From Halieaceae bacterium (GTDB lineage Bacteria > Pseudomonadota > Gammaproteobacteria > Pseudomonadales > Halieaceae), in the NCBI GenBank assembly GCA_902520195.1, contig CABYND010000007.1:1-64000 (forward strand): a DNA stretch of 64,000 nucleotides, in the 5' to 3' direction. Positions 30,303-40,783 of this stretch are shown here, piece by piece (within the stretch, counting starts at the first letter, position 1; the number at the start of each line of letters is the position of its first letter). The position numbers and the translations under genes were made by a program. Below the pieces are notes generated by a model. The model saw only the letters and a list, made by a program, of their open reading frames with translations. It was not told the origin of the DNA and searched no databases.

Positions 30303-31499
30303 TTAAACCGCCGCTACCGGTGCCCGACCAAAGCGCCACAGACCCAGTAGCCAAATCGCTGTCAGACACAGCAGCACCGCAACCAGACCGAGTGTTCCGC
30401 CAAGCTGGAGTGCACTGCCTCCGAGTACGCCTCCCGTGAACACACCTAAAAACTGGGCACTGGAGAAAATACCCATGGCGGTACCCCGCAGCGACAAGGG
30501 GGCAAAAATGGACACCAGCGCGGGGAGAATCGTTTCAAGGGCCGTGAAGCCTGCAAAGAACAGCACCAGCCCGACACTGAGTAGCGTCAGCGAGACCGCG
30601 CCCAACGCGACAATCAGACCGAGTACCGTCAGCAACACCGTCAGGGCCAGCAAAGGCCGAGGGTCGTCGACCTCACGTCGTCGGCGCACCAGTATCGCCA
30701 CGCCGGGTATGGCACAACACAGGGTCGCCAGATACATCCACGCGTGATACTCGGTCGCCAGCCCCACCTGCTCCGCCATCACCGACGGAATCGCTGTGAA
30801 CGCCGCCATTAAAAGAAGGTGCAGACAAAAAATGCTGCCGTAGAGCACCCCGAGACCGCGACCCCAGAGGGCCTCACCCAGTCGTTCTCGATCGGCAATA
30901 TGGGCACTGCCGCCATCACTGAGCTGGGGCGTCGCCGGCAGCCAAAAAAGCACCACCATGAGCCCCAACCCACCCATTACTGCGGTCACCTCGAAAACCC
31001 GCGGCAGACCTCCCCAGGCCGCGAGCACGGGGCCCAGCACCAGTGCCAGGGCAAAGGAAACGCCGATGCTGGCGCCAATGATGGCGGAGGCCTTGGTGCG
31101 CTGTTCAACTCGGGTGTAGTCAGCGACGAGGGCCATGGTGGCCGAGGCAATAGCGCCAGAACCCTGTAGCAAACGGCCTACTGCCAGCCCCGTGAGCGTA
31201 TCGGCGGCAGCGGCCACTACACTGCCGATCACCAGCAGGCTCAAACCGCCGCCAATCACCGGCTTACGGCCAATTTGATCCGACAGCCAGCCCAAAGGTA
31301 CTTGTAAGGCTGCCTGGGTCAGGCCGTAGGCGCCGAGAGCCAGACCGATGCTGGCAGGGGTGGCACCCGCCAGTTCTTTGGCGTAAACCGCGAACAGGGG
31401 CAGCACCATGAACAGGCCCAGCATCCGCAGGCAGTAGAGGCTGGCCAAACCCAGCACAGCGCGGCGTTCTAGAGCGGAAAAGGATTCTTTGGCTAACAC
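30303..31499 (-). CDS. MFS transporter
   Basis: Inner-membrane secondary transporter, 398 aa, about twelve hydrophobic helices. The loop 2-3 motif is LGWLSDQIGRKPVIGGG (about 72-88), typical of drug:H+ antiporters (YajR/YceL-like). A GTG start (31497-31499) gives MLAKESFSALERRAV, a short cytoplasmic N-terminus. Located between ssb and uvrA in a conserved position, divergent from uvrA. Ligand unknown; no regulator adjacent. Confidence 0.85.
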   Translation of the reverse strand: MLAKESFSALERRAVLGLASLYCLRMLGLFMVLPLFAVYAKELAGATPASIGLALGAYGLTQAALQVPLGWLSDQIGRKPVIGGGLSLLVIGSVVAAAADTLTGLAVGRLLQGSGAIASATMALVADYTRVEQRTKASAIIGASIGVSFALALVLGPVLAAWGGLPRVFEVTAVMGGLGLMVVLFWLPATPQLSDGGSAHIADRERLGEALWGRGLGVLYGSIFCLHLLLMAAFTAIPSVMAEQVGLATEYHAWMYLATLCCAIPGVAILVRRRREVDDPRPLLALTVLLTVLGLIVALGAVSLTLLSVGLVLFFAGFTALETILPALVSIFAPLSLRGTAMGIFSSAQFLGVFTGGVLGGSALQLGGTLGLVAVLLCLTAIWLLGLWRFGRAPVAAV

Positions 31500-31511
31500 G
31501 GGATCCGTCGC

Positions 31512-31527
31512 CTGAGCAGTACTTCAG
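31512..31527. promoter_or_regulatory. possible LexA (SOS) box between the MFS gene and uvrA
   Basis: CTGAGCAGTACTTCAG fits CTG-N10-CAG and has CTGA/TCAG half-sites, but its centre is not the AT-rich alternating run of strong boxes. It is about 100 nt before uvrA, whose -10 is probably TATACT (31582-31587). uvrA is an SOS gene in E. coli, which is the main reason to list this site. Confidence 0.25.
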
Positions 31528-31617
31528 TGTAGCACGCGGTCAAAAAGCGGACGGGGTGCGTCCGCGGCGCCCGGATACTCGTATACTGTGCTAGCGGCTT
31601 TTTCACAGGCTTACTGC

Positions 31618-34497
31618 ATGGACACCATCGAGGTGCGCGGCGCCCGCACCCACAACCTCAAAAATATCGACCTCGATATTCCGCGGGACAAATTGGTCGT
31701 GATCACCGGACTCTCCGGGTCCGGTAAGTCGTCTCTCGCCTTCGATACGCTGTATGCCGAGGGCCAACGCCGCTACGTGGAGTCGCTGTCGACCTACGCG
31801 AGGCAGTTCCTGTCGATGATGGAAAAGCCAGACATCGACCATATTGAAGGGCTGTCACCCGCCATCTCGATCGAGCAGAAATCAACCTCCCATAACCCCC
31901 GGTCCACAGTTGGCACCATCACCGAGATCTATGACTACCTGCGCCTATTGTTTGCTCGGGTCGGGGATCCGCGCTGCCCTACCCATGGTGTGACGCTGAA
32001 AGCGCAGACCGTGACCCAGATGGTGGATGCAGTGCTCGCGATGCCTGAAGGGAGCAAGCTCATGTTGCTCGCCCCGGTCGTGCGCGACCGAAAAGGCGAG
32101 CATCTGCACGTATTTGAGCAAATGCGGGCTGCCGGTTTTATCCGCGTGCGGGTCGACGGTATTGTGGTGGACCTCGATGACCTGCCCACGCTCGACAAAA
32201 AGAAAAAACACCGTATCGATGTGGTGGTGGACCGTTTCAAAGTCCGCGATGACCTCAAGCTGCGGCTGGCGGAATCTTTCGAAACGGCATTGGAGCTGAC
32301 CGATGGTGTGGCGGCCATCGCCCCCATGGACGGCGACGGAGAGGAGACGTTGTTCTCGGCCCGTTATGCCTGTCCAAGCTGTGGCCATTCCATCGACGAG
32401 TTGGAGCCGCGGCTGTTCTCCTTCAATAACCCTGCAGGGGCCTGCAGCAGTTGTGACGGCCTGGGCGTCACCCAGTTTTTCGACGAGAGCCGCGTGGTCC
32501 TGCACCCTGAAGCCAGCTTGGCCGAGGGCGCGATTCGCGGCTGGGATCGCCGCAACGTTTACTACTTTCACCTGCTGCGATCACTATCGAAGCACTATGG
32601 CTTTGACATGGATAAGCCCTTCGACAAGCAGTCGCAAAAGCACCGCGACATTATTTTGTATGGCAGCGATGGTGAGGAGATCGAATTCTCCTATGTGAAC
32701 GATCGCGGCACCGTTTTTAAACGTCGTCACGCCTTTGAGGGCGTGATTCCCAATATGGATCGCCGCTACCGGGAGACCGAATCCTCCTCAGTGCGGGATG
32801 AGCTCGCCAAATATGTTTCAACGGCGGCGTGCAAGACCTGTGAAGGCACCCGGCTCTGTGAGGATGCTCGCAGTGTCTATGTCGACGGTCGCACGTTGCC
32901 GAGCATTACTTCGATGCCTGTCGGTGACGCTGAAGCCTACTTCAACGCACTCGAGCTCACGGGTCGTCAGGGCGAGATCGCTGACAAGATTCTTAAAGAG
33001 CTCCGCGCACGCTATCGCTTTCTGGTCGACGTCGGCCTGAATTACCTCACGCTTGATCGCAGCGCAGAGACCCTTTCCGGCGGCGAGGCCCAGCGAATTC
33101 GTCTGGCCAGCCAGATCGGCGCCGGCCTAGTTGGCGTGATGTATATCCTCGATGAGCCCTCGATCGGGCTACACCAGCGCGACAATGAGCGTCTGCTCAG
33201 AACCCTGATTCATCTGCGAGATCTGGGTAACACCGTGTTGGTGGTAGAACACGACGAGGACGCGATCCGCAACGCGGACCACATCATCGATATCGGGCCC
33301 GGCGCCGGCGTGCATGGCGGCGAGGTCGTGGTCTCCGGCACCATGCAGGATGTGATCGGCAGTTCGCAATCACTGACCGGGGCTTACCTGTCCGGTGAGC
33401 GCTCGATTGCGGTCCCGGTGACGCGGCACGCCGCCAAACCCAAACACAACATTTGCATCAGTGGGGCGCGAGGCAACAACCTGCGAAACGTCACCCTGGA
33501 GCTGCCGCTAGGGCTCCTCACCTGCGTGACCGGCGTCTCGGGCTCGGGTAAATCAACACTTATTAACGGTACGCTATACCCGCTGGCCGCCACCACGCTG
33601 AACGGTGCAACCACATTAAAAGCCGCCGCCCACGACAATATCGAAGGGCTCGAGCAGCTCGACAAATGTATCGACATTGACCAGAGCCCGATTGGTCGCA
33701 CACCGCGCTCCAATCCCGCGACTTACACCGGCATCTTCACCCCGATACGGGAGCTGTTCGCGGGCACTCAGGAAGCGCGCTCAAGGGGCTACAAGCCGGG
33801 TCGCTTCAGTTTTAACGTCCGCGGCGGGCGCTGCGAGGCCTGCCAGGGCGACGGGGTCACAAAAGTCGAGATGCATTTTCTCCCCGATATCTATGTGCCC
33901 TGCGATGTGTGCAAGGGCAAGCGCTATAACAGGGAAACACTGGAGATCAAATTCAAGGATCTCAACATTTCCGAGGTGTTGAATCTGACAGTAGAGGACG
34001 CGCTATCTTTCTTTGAGGCCGTGCCGGCCATCCACCGCAAACTGCAAACGCTGATGGACGTCGGGCTGTCCTATATTCGTCTTGGCCAAGCAGCTACCAC
34101 TTTGTCGGGCGGCGAAGCGCAGCGCGTTAAACTGTCCCGAGAGCTTTCCAAGCGAGATACCGGTAACACGCTCTATATTCTTGATGAGCCCACGACTGGT
34201 CTGCACTTTGAAGATATCCGCCAGCTACTCGAAGTGCTGCACAGGCTGAGAGACGCCGGCAATACGGTGGTGATCATTGAGCACAATCTGGATGTCATCA
34301 AAACGGCTGACTGGCTCATCGATCTAGGCCCCGAGGGGGGTTCTGGCGGCGGGCAGATCATTGCCACGGGCACACCTGAAGATGTTGCAGCGACCAAAGC
34401 CTCTCATACAGGGCATTTTCTCGCACCTCTGCTCCCTGCGCCGAAAAGATCGACCACCAAAAAGGCGACTGCCAAAGCTAGACCCAAGGCGGCCTGA
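31618..34497 (+). CDS. uvrA: excinuclease ABC subunit A
   Basis: Damage-recognition ATPase of nucleotide excision repair. 959 aa from the ATG at 31618 ([20 protein letters not shown]). Two ABC modules: Walker [10 protein letters not shown] (about 31-39) and GVSGSGKST (about 640), signatures [11 protein letters not shown] and [13 protein letters not shown], Walker [15 protein letters not shown] and [14 protein letters not shown]. Zinc fingers CPSCGHS...CSSCDG and CEACQGDG...CDVCKGK are present. The C-terminus is a basic Lys/Ala-rich tail. With the photolyases at 5.5-8.6 kb it covers UV damage repair in light and dark. Confidence 0.98.
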   Translation: MDTIEVRGARTHNLKNIDLDIPRDKLVVITGLSGSGKSSLAFDTLYAEGQRRYVESLSTYARQFLSMMEKPDIDHIEGLSPAISIEQKSTSHNPRSTVGTITEIYDYLRLLFARVGDPRCPTHGVTLKAQTVTQMVDAVLAMPEGSKLMLLAPVVRDRKGEHLHVFEQMRAAGFIRVRVDGIVVDLDDLPTLDKKKKHRIDVVVDRFKVRDDLKLRLAESFETALELTDGVAAIAPMDGDGEETLFSARYACPSCGHSIDELEPRLFSFNNPAGACSSCDGLGVTQFFDESRVVLHPEASLAEGAIRGWDRRNVYYFHLLRSLSKHYGFDMDKPFDKQSQKHRDIILYGSDGEEIEFSYVNDRGTVFKRRHAFEGVIPNMDRRYRETESSSVRDELAKYVSTAACKTCEGTRLCEDARSVYVDGRTLPSITSMPVGDAEAYFNALELTGRQGEIADKILKELRARYRFLVDVGLNYLTLDRSAETLSGGEAQRIRLASQIGAGLVGVMYILDEPSIGLHQRDNERLLRTLIHLRDLGNTVLVVEHDEDAIRNADHIIDIGPGAGVHGGEVVVSGTMQDVIGSSQSLTGAYLSGERSIAVPVTRHAAKPKHNICISGARGNNLRNVTLELPLGLLTCVTGVSGSGKSTLINGTLYPLAATTLNGATTLKAAAHDNIEGLEQLDKCIDIDQSPIGRTPRSNPATYTGIFTPIRELFAGTQEARSRGYKPGRFSFNVRGGRCEACQGDGVTKVEMHFLPDIYVPCDVCKGKRYNRETLEIKFKDLNISEVLNLTVEDALSFFEAVPAIHRKLQTLMDVGLSYIRLGQAATTLSGGEAQRVKLSRELSKRDTGNTLYILDEPTTGLHFEDIRQLLEVLHRLRDAGNTVVIIEHNLDVIKTADWLIDLGPEGGSGGGQIIATGTPEDVAATKASHTGHFLAPLLPAPKRSTTKKATAKARPKAA

Positions 34498-34596
34498 GAG
34501 GACATTGAAATCAGGGTAACGATGCTCGATCTCCAGCCCAGAACCTTAAACCTTCGCAGAGGGAGGCGCCCTGCAGTCATGCGCGGGCAGGCATAA

Positions 34597-34622
34597 AAAA
34601 GCCAGGCTTGTGCCGGGCTTTT
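34597..34622. terminator. bidirectional intrinsic terminator between uvrA and the receptor gene
   Basis: AAAAGCCAGGC (34597-34607), loop TTGT, GCCGGGCTTTT (34612-34622): an 11-bp stem with one mismatch, flanked by A-run and T-run, so it can end both convergent transcripts. It lies 100 bp after uvrA and 22 bp after the receptor stop. Confidence 0.8.
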
Positions 34623-34643
34623 GTATCTTTCAGCGGATGGCGT

Positions 34644-37226
34644 TCAGAACTTAAAAGTGCCTCGCACCCCAAATACTGCGCCTTCCTCCATGAACCAAGT
34701 GTGGCTGCCTGCCAAGACTGGAGTATCGAAGCTTTGTTGGAAAGCAACCTCGTCGAAGATGTTGCGACCGTAGGCCATGATTTCCCAATTATCGGCGCTC
34801 ACACCGATGCGAGCATTGACCTTCGTGTAGGCATCAATCACGTCATAGGGGTCAGCATCACCTGCAGAATCAAACTCGTCTCGGTAGTTGACGTCAACGC
34901 CACCAAACCACTCCAAGTTACCCATCGGGATTCGAACGTCAACAAAGGCGTTGCCGCTCCACTCAGAGGCATATAGCGTTCGATACCCTGTCAAGTCATT
35001 TCTGGTAGCACCTGCTGGGGTACCGCAGGCGCTATCTACATCTAACTGGATCGCGTCACAAGGGCCATCTTTAAAATCCCCATAAGAGGCGTCGAGGTAG
35101 GCTGCGTTGATACCCACTCGGATGGTGTCCGTCATCTGGAACAACCAATCCACCTCCAGGCCTTCCACTTCAGACGACGCAGCGTTCTTCACCGAGAAGC
35201 CTACCCCCTTGAAGATAGTGGTCTGGAGATCGTTATACTCAGAGTAAAACGCGGCCCAGTTCAGTCGCATACGGCCATCCATGAACTCGTGCTTACCGCC
35301 GATCTCGATGGATTCCACCGACTCATCGTCAAACTCGAAGTCCTCGTTCGGGACTGTAGAAACAAAGCTGTTGGCCTGGAAGCCATTGTCGACAAAGGGC
35401 GGAATCGGTGGCACACCGACCGGGATATTGCCAGGGTTGCCATCGTCCGCAGCACTGAAACCGCCAGACTTAAAGCCCTCTGAGTAGGTCACGTAGAGCA
35501 TGGTGTTGTCACTGACGTCCCACTGCAGATTCACCGAGGGTGAAAAGTCATCAGTTTTGCGGCTCCCAGTCCAGTACTTCTGGTAGGTATTAAAGTTGGA
35601 GGAGTACACTACCGCCAACCAATTGTTGTAGGCAGCACATTGCCCCATGGTGCCGCCCTCTAAATTACCGGTAAGACCGCAAAGGCTGTCGCCAAGCTTC
35701 TGATTACTGACAGCGTCCTTTTCTTCCTCGGTGTAGCGCACACCAACGGTCAGACGCAGCGCTTCAGTCAGGTCATAGGTGCCCTGCGCAAACAGCGCCC
35801 AAGAGTCAGTATCTTGAGAAAACGCGTGGTTGCGCGCGGCCTGATTCGCCGCATAGACGCCATAACCCGGTATACCGTTCAAAGGGCTGTTAGCGGTCAA
35901 AGATGTCATCAGGTTCTGCGGCATTGCTGCCGCCGCTTCTGGAGGCAAACCGTTAGCTAAGGCGACAAACGCTGGGAAAAGGCCGTCAAAATTAGTGTCG
36001 ATCACCACCTGGCCCTGCATGTCGAGCTCGTTCTGATCGATATAGCCCCCTACCGTGTAGGTAAAGCGATCGCCGATATCGGCGGCCCAGCGGACCTCCT
36101 GGCTGAACTGATCAAAATCGTGGATATCTGAGCGGTCGATAAACTGTAACGGTAACCAGTCTACGTCAACGTCGTCGAAATACTCGTAAGCCGCAAAACC
36201 AGTAACGGAGGTCAAGGTGCCGCCGCCAAGCTCCCAGGTCAGCGTCAGTGACATGTTCTCCACTTCATCCTCACTACTGTCCGGACGAAGTCCAATGCCA
36301 ATGCCGTCATCTTTACTGCGACCGTAATTGTTGTCCTTGTAGGTCGTGAAATCTTGACCGGCAATGCCCGGGAAGTCAGGGAAAAAGATATCCATGATCG
36401 TGTAGGCTGTATTGGCAAAAGCACTTCGATTGGGTACTTGCGCGTTCCGCTCCGCGGGGCTCAAATAACGCCAGGTCGCGCTGTTTGCGCCATCACGATC
36501 GCGTTCCATATAGGTGTATTTGAAGTTTGCAGAGAACGATTCACTGGGCTCCCACACGAGGGTCAACCGGCCTCCAAACTCATCAATCGCACCCTCGTCT
36601 TCATCAAGGTAGGCGTTATAGACGTAACCGTCCGTCTCACGGCTGCGCAGGGCAAGGCGCGCGGCAAAGGTCTCACCGCCCCCCTGAATAAAGCCCTCCG
36701 CGATGCTGCCGCCATTTTCTTCGATGGAGACGTTGACCTCACCCGAGGCGCCTTCACCGATCTCCGGAGAGGCACTAGTGATATTGATGGCACCTGCCAC
36801 CGTGTTCTTACCGAATAGCGTGCCCTGAGGTCCGCGCAGCACTTCCACACGCTCGACGTCTAGGAGTGCAGAACGGTACTGGCGGCCTCGCCCGAGATAA
36901 ACGCCATCAAGATACATACCCACCGACTGCTCAAAGCCACGGTTATTACCGGAGCCAATACCGCGCATGTAGATATTTGTATTAACGGAAGCTTCAGCAA
37001 TGTGAAGGCTGGGAATAAAATCAGCCAACGCAGAAAAATTAAGGATGGTGTTGTCCTGAATCTTTTCGCCGCTCACCGTGCTAATAGAAATCGGTACGTC
37101 TTGCAGGCTCTCAGCGCGCTTCTGCGCCGTCACAATGACTTCTTCCAGCTGCGCCTGTGCCGTCAAACTGATGGGCAGGCAGGCGGCAGCCGCGAATTGA
37201 TACAGCTTATTGCGTGATCGCTTCAT
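34644..37226 (-). CDS. TonB-dependent receptor
   Basis: Outer-membrane transporter, 860 aa. Signal peptide about 1-25 (LPISLTAQA), TonB-box-like LEEVIVTAQKR (27-37), plug domain with VPISISTVSGEKI, NIYMRGIGS, VEVLRGPQGTLFGKNTVAGAINI, then a 22-strand barrel ending in Phe (GVRGTFKF). This VTAQKR class is abundant in marine and sphingomonad bacteria and is often unrelated to iron. No carboxypeptidase-regulatory domain, unlike the receptor at the left edge. No substrate-processing enzymes or regulator sit beside it. By eye, its base composition is less GC-rich than its neighbours. Ligand unknown. Confidence 0.92.
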   Translation of the reverse strand: MKRSRNKLYQFAAAACLPISLTAQAQLEEVIVTAQKRAESLQDVPISISTVSGEKIQDNTILNFSALADFIPSLHIAEASVNTNIYMRGIGSGNNRGFEQSVGMYLDGVYLGRGRQYRSALLDVERVEVLRGPQGTLFGKNTVAGAINITSASPEIGEGASGEVNVSIEENGGSIAEGFIQGGGETFAARLALRSRETDGYVYNAYLDEDEGAIDEFGGRLTLVWEPSESFSANFKYTYMERDRDGANSATWRYLSPAERNAQVPNRSAFANTAYTIMDIFFPDFPGIAGQDFTTYKDNNYGRSKDDGIGIGLRPDSSEDEVENMSLTLTWELGGGTLTSVTGFAAYEYFDDVDVDWLPLQFIDRSDIHDFDQFSQEVRWAADIGDRFTYTVGGYIDQNELDMQGQVVIDTNFDGLFPAFVALANGLPPEAAAAMPQNLMTSLTANSPLNGIPGYGVYAANQAARNHAFSQDTDSWALFAQGTYDLTEALRLTVGVRYTEEEKDAVSNQKLGDSLCGLTGNLEGGTMGQCAAYNNWLAVVYSSNFNTYQKYWTGSRKTDDFSPSVNLQWDVSDNTMLYVTYSEGFKSGGFSAADDGNPGNIPVGVPPIPPFVDNGFQANSFVSTVPNEDFEFDDESVESIEIGGKHEFMDGRMRLNWAAFYSEYNDLQTTIFKGVGFSVKNAASSEVEGLEVDWLFQMTDTIRVGINAAYLDASYGDFKDGPCDAIQLDVDSACGTPAGATRNDLTGYRTLYASEWSGNAFVDVRIPMGNLEWFGGVDVNYRDEFDSAGDADPYDVIDAYTKVNARIGVSADNWEIMAYGRNIFDEVAFQQSFDTPVLAGSHTWFMEEGAVFGVRGTFKF

Positions 37227-37359
37227 GGGTTATGGTTCTCTCATGGATTGTTGTCGTTTTAAACGCTGACAGGGACTTGCGCCCTGTTTTCTGGCTCGCG
37301 TACGTTACCGGTGTTAACCGAAGACTGCAAGCTGCGCTATCCCACCTTTAACTAATTGA

Positions 37360-37389
37360 TTTATAGACTTAAATATATTAAATGGTCAG
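37360..37389 (-). promoter_or_regulatory. candidate promoter of the TonB-dependent receptor
   Basis: Minus strand CTGACC (37389-37384), 18 bp of AT-rich DNA, TATAAA (37365-37360). -10 matches 5 of 6 and -35 4 of 6 consensus bases. It predicts a leader of about 125 nt containing the hairpin at 37269-37287. Confidence 0.4.
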
Positions 37390-37510
37390 GCGATAGCCAT
37401 GCCACCAACCGACTAAATCGCGCCTTATTCGACCTCACATGTCACTGGCAGATCCAGAACCTATTTCGCTATCGCCGAATCAACAGGGTGTTATATAACG
37501 GGCAATAAAA

Positions 37511-37538
37511 AGCCCCCGCGGGTATGCCGGCGGGGGCT
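37511..37538 (-). terminator. terminator of the rpsM-rplQ (alpha) operon
   Basis: AGCCCCCGC (37511-37519), 10-nt loop, GCGGGGGCT (37530-37538): perfect 9-bp GC-rich stem, followed on the minus strand by TTTTATTG. It lies 17 bp after the rplQ stop. Confidence 0.85.
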
Positions 37539-37554
37539 CGTCGAACTGGACGAA

Positions 37555-37962
37555 TCAGTCCTCGGCGGACTCTTCTACCACCTCTTCGTCTTCAATTTCG
37601 GGCTGAGGTCGGTCCACCAGCTCCACAAACGCCATCGGCGCCTTGTCACCAGCGCGGAAACCGCACTTGAGGATCCGAATATAGCCGCCTGGCCGCTCCT
37701 GGTATCTGGGACCCAGCTCCTCAAACAACTTGCCCACCGCGGCTTTGGAGCGCGTGCGGTCAAAGGCCAAACGCCGATTGGCAACACTGTCATCTTTGGC
37801 CAGCGTGATTAGCGGCTCCGCATAGCTGCGCAGCTCCTTTGCCTTCGGCAGGGTCGTCTTGATCAGCTCGTGCTCGACCAGAGATACCGTCATGTTGCGA
37901 AACATGGCCTTCCGATGAGAGCTGTTGCGATTCAGTTGTCGTCCGCTATGGCGATGACGCAT
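37555..37962 (-). CDS. rplQ: 50S ribosomal protein L17
   Basis: Assembles near the exit tunnel. 135 aa, [20 protein letters not shown] start, the conserved L17 N-terminus. The C-terminal tail is acidic ([14 protein letters not shown]), longer than in E. coli (127 aa). Last gene of the alpha operon rpsM-rpsK-rpsD-rpoA-rplQ, followed by a strong terminator. Confidence 0.98.
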   Translation of the reverse strand: MRHRHSGRQLNRNSSHRKAMFRNMTVSLVEHELIKTTLPKAKELRSYAEPLITLAKDDSVANRRLAFDRTRSKAAVGKLFEELGPRYQERPGGYIRILKCGFRAGDKAPMAFVELVDRPQPEIEDEEVVEESAED

Positions 37963-38012
37963 GACTCTATTCCTTCCAAATGATGCCCGGCCTAACCGGG
38001 CGTTATTCCTTA

Positions 38013-39017
38013 TCAGACGCTGAGCAGTCGCTCATCGTTCTTCAGGCTCGCGGGTGGCCAAGCTTCCAAACGCATGCCCAAAGACAGGCCCCGTGATGCG
38101 AGCACGTCCTTGATTTCGGTCAGCGACTTCTTACCCAGGTTCGGGGTCTTGAGCAGCTCGACCTCGGTGCGCTGCACCAGATCGCCGATGTAGTAAATGT
38201 TCTCCGCCTTAAGGCAGTTGGCTGAGCGAACAGTCAGCTCCAGATCGTCGACCGGTCGCAGCAGAATCGGATCGACTTCTTCAGCAGCCTCCGTCGCTGC
38301 TGCCTGCGCTTCGCCCTCGAGGTCCACGAAAACCGCCAGCTGCTGCTGCAGGATAGTGGCCGCGCGACGGATCGCTTCTTCCGGATCCAACGTGCCGTTG
38401 GTCTCCAGATCGATGATCAGCTTGTCGAGGTCAGTACGCTGCTCAACCCGCGCCGAATCGACAACATAGCTTACGCGACGAATCGGCGAGAACGACGCAT
38501 CCAACGGCAAACGGCCAATGGAGCGGGTTTCCTCTTCCGGGTTTTCACGTGCGTCGGCCGGTGAGTAACCGCGACCGCGCTGCACCAACAGTCGAATCGA
38601 CAGCGGTGTCTTGTCCGTCACCGTGCAAATCACGTGATCTGGATTAGAGATCTCCACGTCGTGATCGACCTGAATGTCGGCTGCAGTCACCGTACAGGGG
38701 CCCTGTGCGGACAGCGTCAGCTGCGCGGAGTCCTTGCCGTTCAGCGACAGCGCGACACCCTTCAGGTTCAACAGGATTTCGATCACATCCTCCTGAACAC
38801 ATTCAATCGCCGAGTATTCGTGCTGAACGCCGTCGATTTCGACTTCGGTGACGGCACAACCAGGCATGGAAGACAGCAGAATGCGGCGCAGGGCATTGCC
38901 CAGCGTGTGGCCAAAGCCTCGCTCGAGCGGCTCGAGCGTGACGGTGGCACGAGTGTTGGAAGCCTCATCAACTTTGATGACGCGGGGTGTCAAAAACTCA
39001 GTGACAGAACTTTGCAT
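38013..39017 (-). CDS. rpoA: RNA polymerase alpha subunit
   Basis: Assembly scaffold of RNA polymerase and contact for UP elements and activators. 334 aa: N-terminal dimerisation domain (1-235; [20 protein letters not shown]), linker, and C-terminal domain (about 250-325; [23 protein letters not shown]), carrying the DNA-binding Arg in [12 protein letters not shown]. Starts 52 bp after rpsD. Standard place in the alpha operon. Confidence 0.98.
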   Translation of the reverse strand: MQSSVTEFLTPRVIKVDEASNTRATVTLEPLERGFGHTLGNALRRILLSSMPGCAVTEVEIDGVQHEYSAIECVQEDVIEILLNLKGVALSLNGKDSAQLTLSAQGPCTVTAADIQVDHDVEISNPDHVICTVTDKTPLSIRLLVQRGRGYSPADARENPEEETRSIGRLPLDASFSPIRRVSYVVDSARVEQRTDLDKLIIDLETNGTLDPEEAIRRAATILQQQLAVFVDLEGEAQAAATEAAEEVDPILLRPVDDLELTVRSANCLKAENIYYIGDLVQRTEVELLKTPNLGKKSLTEIKDVLASRGLSLGMRLEAWPPASLKNDERLLSV

Positions 39018-39069
39018 AGAACACCTTCGATGATTTCAGGGATTGCGTAACCGGGTTAAATTCGAAGCC

Positions 39070-39690
39070 TTACTTCGAATACAGCTCCACAATCAGGTTT
39101 TCGTTAATTTCGCCTGGCAGATCCTGTCGCTCCGGACGAGACTTGAAGGTCCCTTCCAGCTTGCTGGCATCTACCTCTACCCAAATGGGCTCCCCACGCT
39201 GCTCGGCGATCGCCAGAGCAGACTGCACCCGAAGTTGCTTTTTGGCCTTTTCTCGCACAGAGACCACATCGCCTGGCTGTACCTGGTAGGACGGAACATT
39301 CACGACCTGCCCATTCACCAGAATGCCCTTGTGAGAGACCAGCTGACGCGCCTCTGACCGCGTAGAACCAAAGCCCATGCGATAAACAACATTGTCCAGG
39401 CGACTTTCGAGAAGCTGCAGCAGGTTTTCACCCGTCGCGCCTTTCAGACGGGCGGCTTCCTTATAGTAATTACGGAACTGCTTTTCCAGCACTCCATAGA
39501 TGCGACGCACCTTCTGCTTCTCGCGCAGCTGCACGCCGTAGTCAGACAGTCGACCGCGACGCGCGCCGTGTTGCCCGGGCGGTGTCTCTGATTTGCACTT
39601 CTTGTCAAAGGCAGCCACACCACTCTTAAGCTGCAGATCCGTACCCTCCCGTCGGGAGAGCTTGCACTTCGGTCCAATATATCGAGCCAT
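39070..39690 (-). CDS. rpsD: 30S ribosomal protein S4
   Basis: Primary 16S rRNA binder that starts 30S assembly; in E. coli it also represses this operon. 206 aa with the S4 RNA-binding domain (about 96-160, [32 protein letters not shown]). Starts [19 protein letters not shown]. 24 bp after rpsK. A leader pseudoknot for S4 autoregulation could not be judged by eye. Confidence 0.98.
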   Translation of the reverse strand: MARYIGPKCKLSRREGTDLQLKSGVAAFDKKCKSETPPGQHGARRGRLSDYGVQLREKQKVRRIYGVLEKQFRNYYKEAARLKGATGENLLQLLESRLDNVVYRMGFGSTRSEARQLVSHKGILVNGQVVNVPSYQVQPGDVVSVREKAKKQLRVQSALAIAEQRGEPIWVEVDASKLEGTFKSRPERQDLPGEINENLIVELYSK

Positions 39691-39714
39691 TTGCTAAGTC
39701 CTCTCTGGCGCGCG

Positions 39715-40104
39715 TTATACGCGACGCTTTTTGGGTGGGCGACAACCGTTATGCGGAATCGGTGTCACGTCCGTTATGTTCGTAATCTTGTAGCCGCAAC
39801 CGTTCAGTGCGCGCACTGCGGATTCACGGCCGGGCCCGGGTCCTTTCACCTCAACGTCAAGGTTCCGCAGCCCGTACTCCTTGGCCGCCTCACCTGCGCG
39901 CTCTGCGGCGACCTGCGCTGCAAACGGCGTGGACTTACGTGAGCCACGGAAACCAGAGCCCCCCGCAGTGGCCCAGCTCAGGGTATTGCCCTGACGGTCG
40001 GTAATCGTGATGATGGTATTGTTGAAAGACGCGTGAATGTGGGCCACACCGTCGACCACCTGCTTGGTGATCTTCCGCTTCGTTGTCTTGGCGTTTTTTG
40101 CCAT
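39715..40104 (-). CDS. rpsK: 30S ribosomal protein S11
   Basis: Platform protein of the small subunit next to the mRNA exit. 129 aa with [43 protein letters not shown] and a basic C-terminus [15 protein letters not shown]. Second gene of the alpha operon, 84 bp after rpsM. Confidence 0.98.
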   Translation of the reverse strand: MAKNAKTTKRKITKQVVDGVAHIHASFNNTIITITDRQGNTLSWATAGGSGFRGSRKSTPFAAQVAAERAGEAAKEYGLRNLDVEVKGPGPGRESAVRALNGCGYKITNITDVTPIPHNGCRPPKKRRV

Positions 40105-40188
40105 TTATCTACTCGCTTTAATATCGACGCTACAAAAAGTGATGTAGCTCCACCAAAGTGGTCGCCCGCCTCGCAGGCGACAGCCTGT

Positions 40189-40545
40189 TTACTTGCGAAT
40201 GGGCTTTCGTGGGCCCTTACGCGTCCGTGCATTGGTCTTGGTACGCTGACCGCGCAGTGGCAGACCCTTGCGGTGACGGACACCGCGGTTACAACCGAGG
40301 TCCATCAGTCGCTTGATGTTCATGGACACCTCGCGTCGCAGGTCACCCTCGACATTCATCTCGGATACCAGTGACCGCAGCTGGTCCAATTCACCCTCCG
40401 ACAGTTCACCAATTTTGGTGCTCTCGGGAATGTTGCTTGCCTCACACAATTTCTTGGCCTGGGTTTTACCAATGCCATAAATATGGGTCAGCGAAATGAC
40501 CGCATGCTTGTGATCGGGGATGTTGACTCCGGCGATACGCGCCAT
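40189..40545 (-). CDS. rpsM: 30S ribosomal protein S13
   Basis: Head protein contacting the P-site tRNA and L5. 118 aa: [30 protein letters not shown], the S13 start, and the basic tail [20 protein letters not shown]. First gene of the alpha operon, about 105 bp after rpmJ; the gap shows no clear hairpin or promoter, so it may be read from the spc operon. Confidence 0.98.
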   Translation of the reverse strand: MARIAGVNIPDHKHAVISLTHIYGIGKTQAKKLCEASNIPESTKIGELSEGELDQLRSLVSEMNVEGDLRREVSMNIKRLMDLGCNRGVRHRKGLPLRGQRTKTNARTRKGPRKPIRK

Positions 40546-40650
40546 CTTCTATCTCCACACCTGTTGAGTGGTGCACCCGAAGGCACACGCGACCCGCGCA
40601 CCAACAAAAAGGGCGCGCATGTTAATGATTTGAGCGCTGGGCTTCAAGAA

Positions 40651-40767
40651 TCAGCCCTGACGCTGCTTGTGGCGCGGATCTGACGAGCAGATCACTCTGA
40701 CCACACCGTTACGCCGCACCACTTTGCAGTTGCGACACATTTTCTTGACCGAAGCTCGCACTTTCAT
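40651..40767 (-). CDS. rpmJ: 50S ribosomal protein L36
   Basis: Small zinc-containing 23S rRNA binder. 38 aa, [20 protein letters not shown], with C11, C14, C27 and H33 as zinc ligands, the zinc-dependent form. AGGAG lies 8 nt before the ATG (40765-40767). It follows secY by 16 bp, as in E. coli where it ends the spc operon. Confidence 0.97.
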   Translation of the reverse strand: MKVRASVKKMCRNCKVVRRNGVVRVICSSDPRHKQRQG

Positions 40768-40783
40768 CGGAAACTCCTGATTC

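Larger units (their letters stand above)
37227..37554. other. receptor leader/promoter region and rplQ downstream region
   Basis: 328 bp without a gene. It holds a perfect hairpin in the receptor 5' leader, ACAGGG (37269-37274), 7-nt loop, CCCTGT (37282-37287), an AT-rich patch (37341-37383) with a promoter candidate, and the terminator of the alpha operon (37511-37538). No Fur box or known riboswitch was recognised. Confidence 0.6.

Noticed and set aside
37227..37500. Fur box or cobalamin riboswitch upstream of the TonB-dependent receptor
   Set aside because: No GATAATGATAATCATTATC-like sequence and no conserved B12-box element were seen; the AT-rich patch fits an ordinary promoter.
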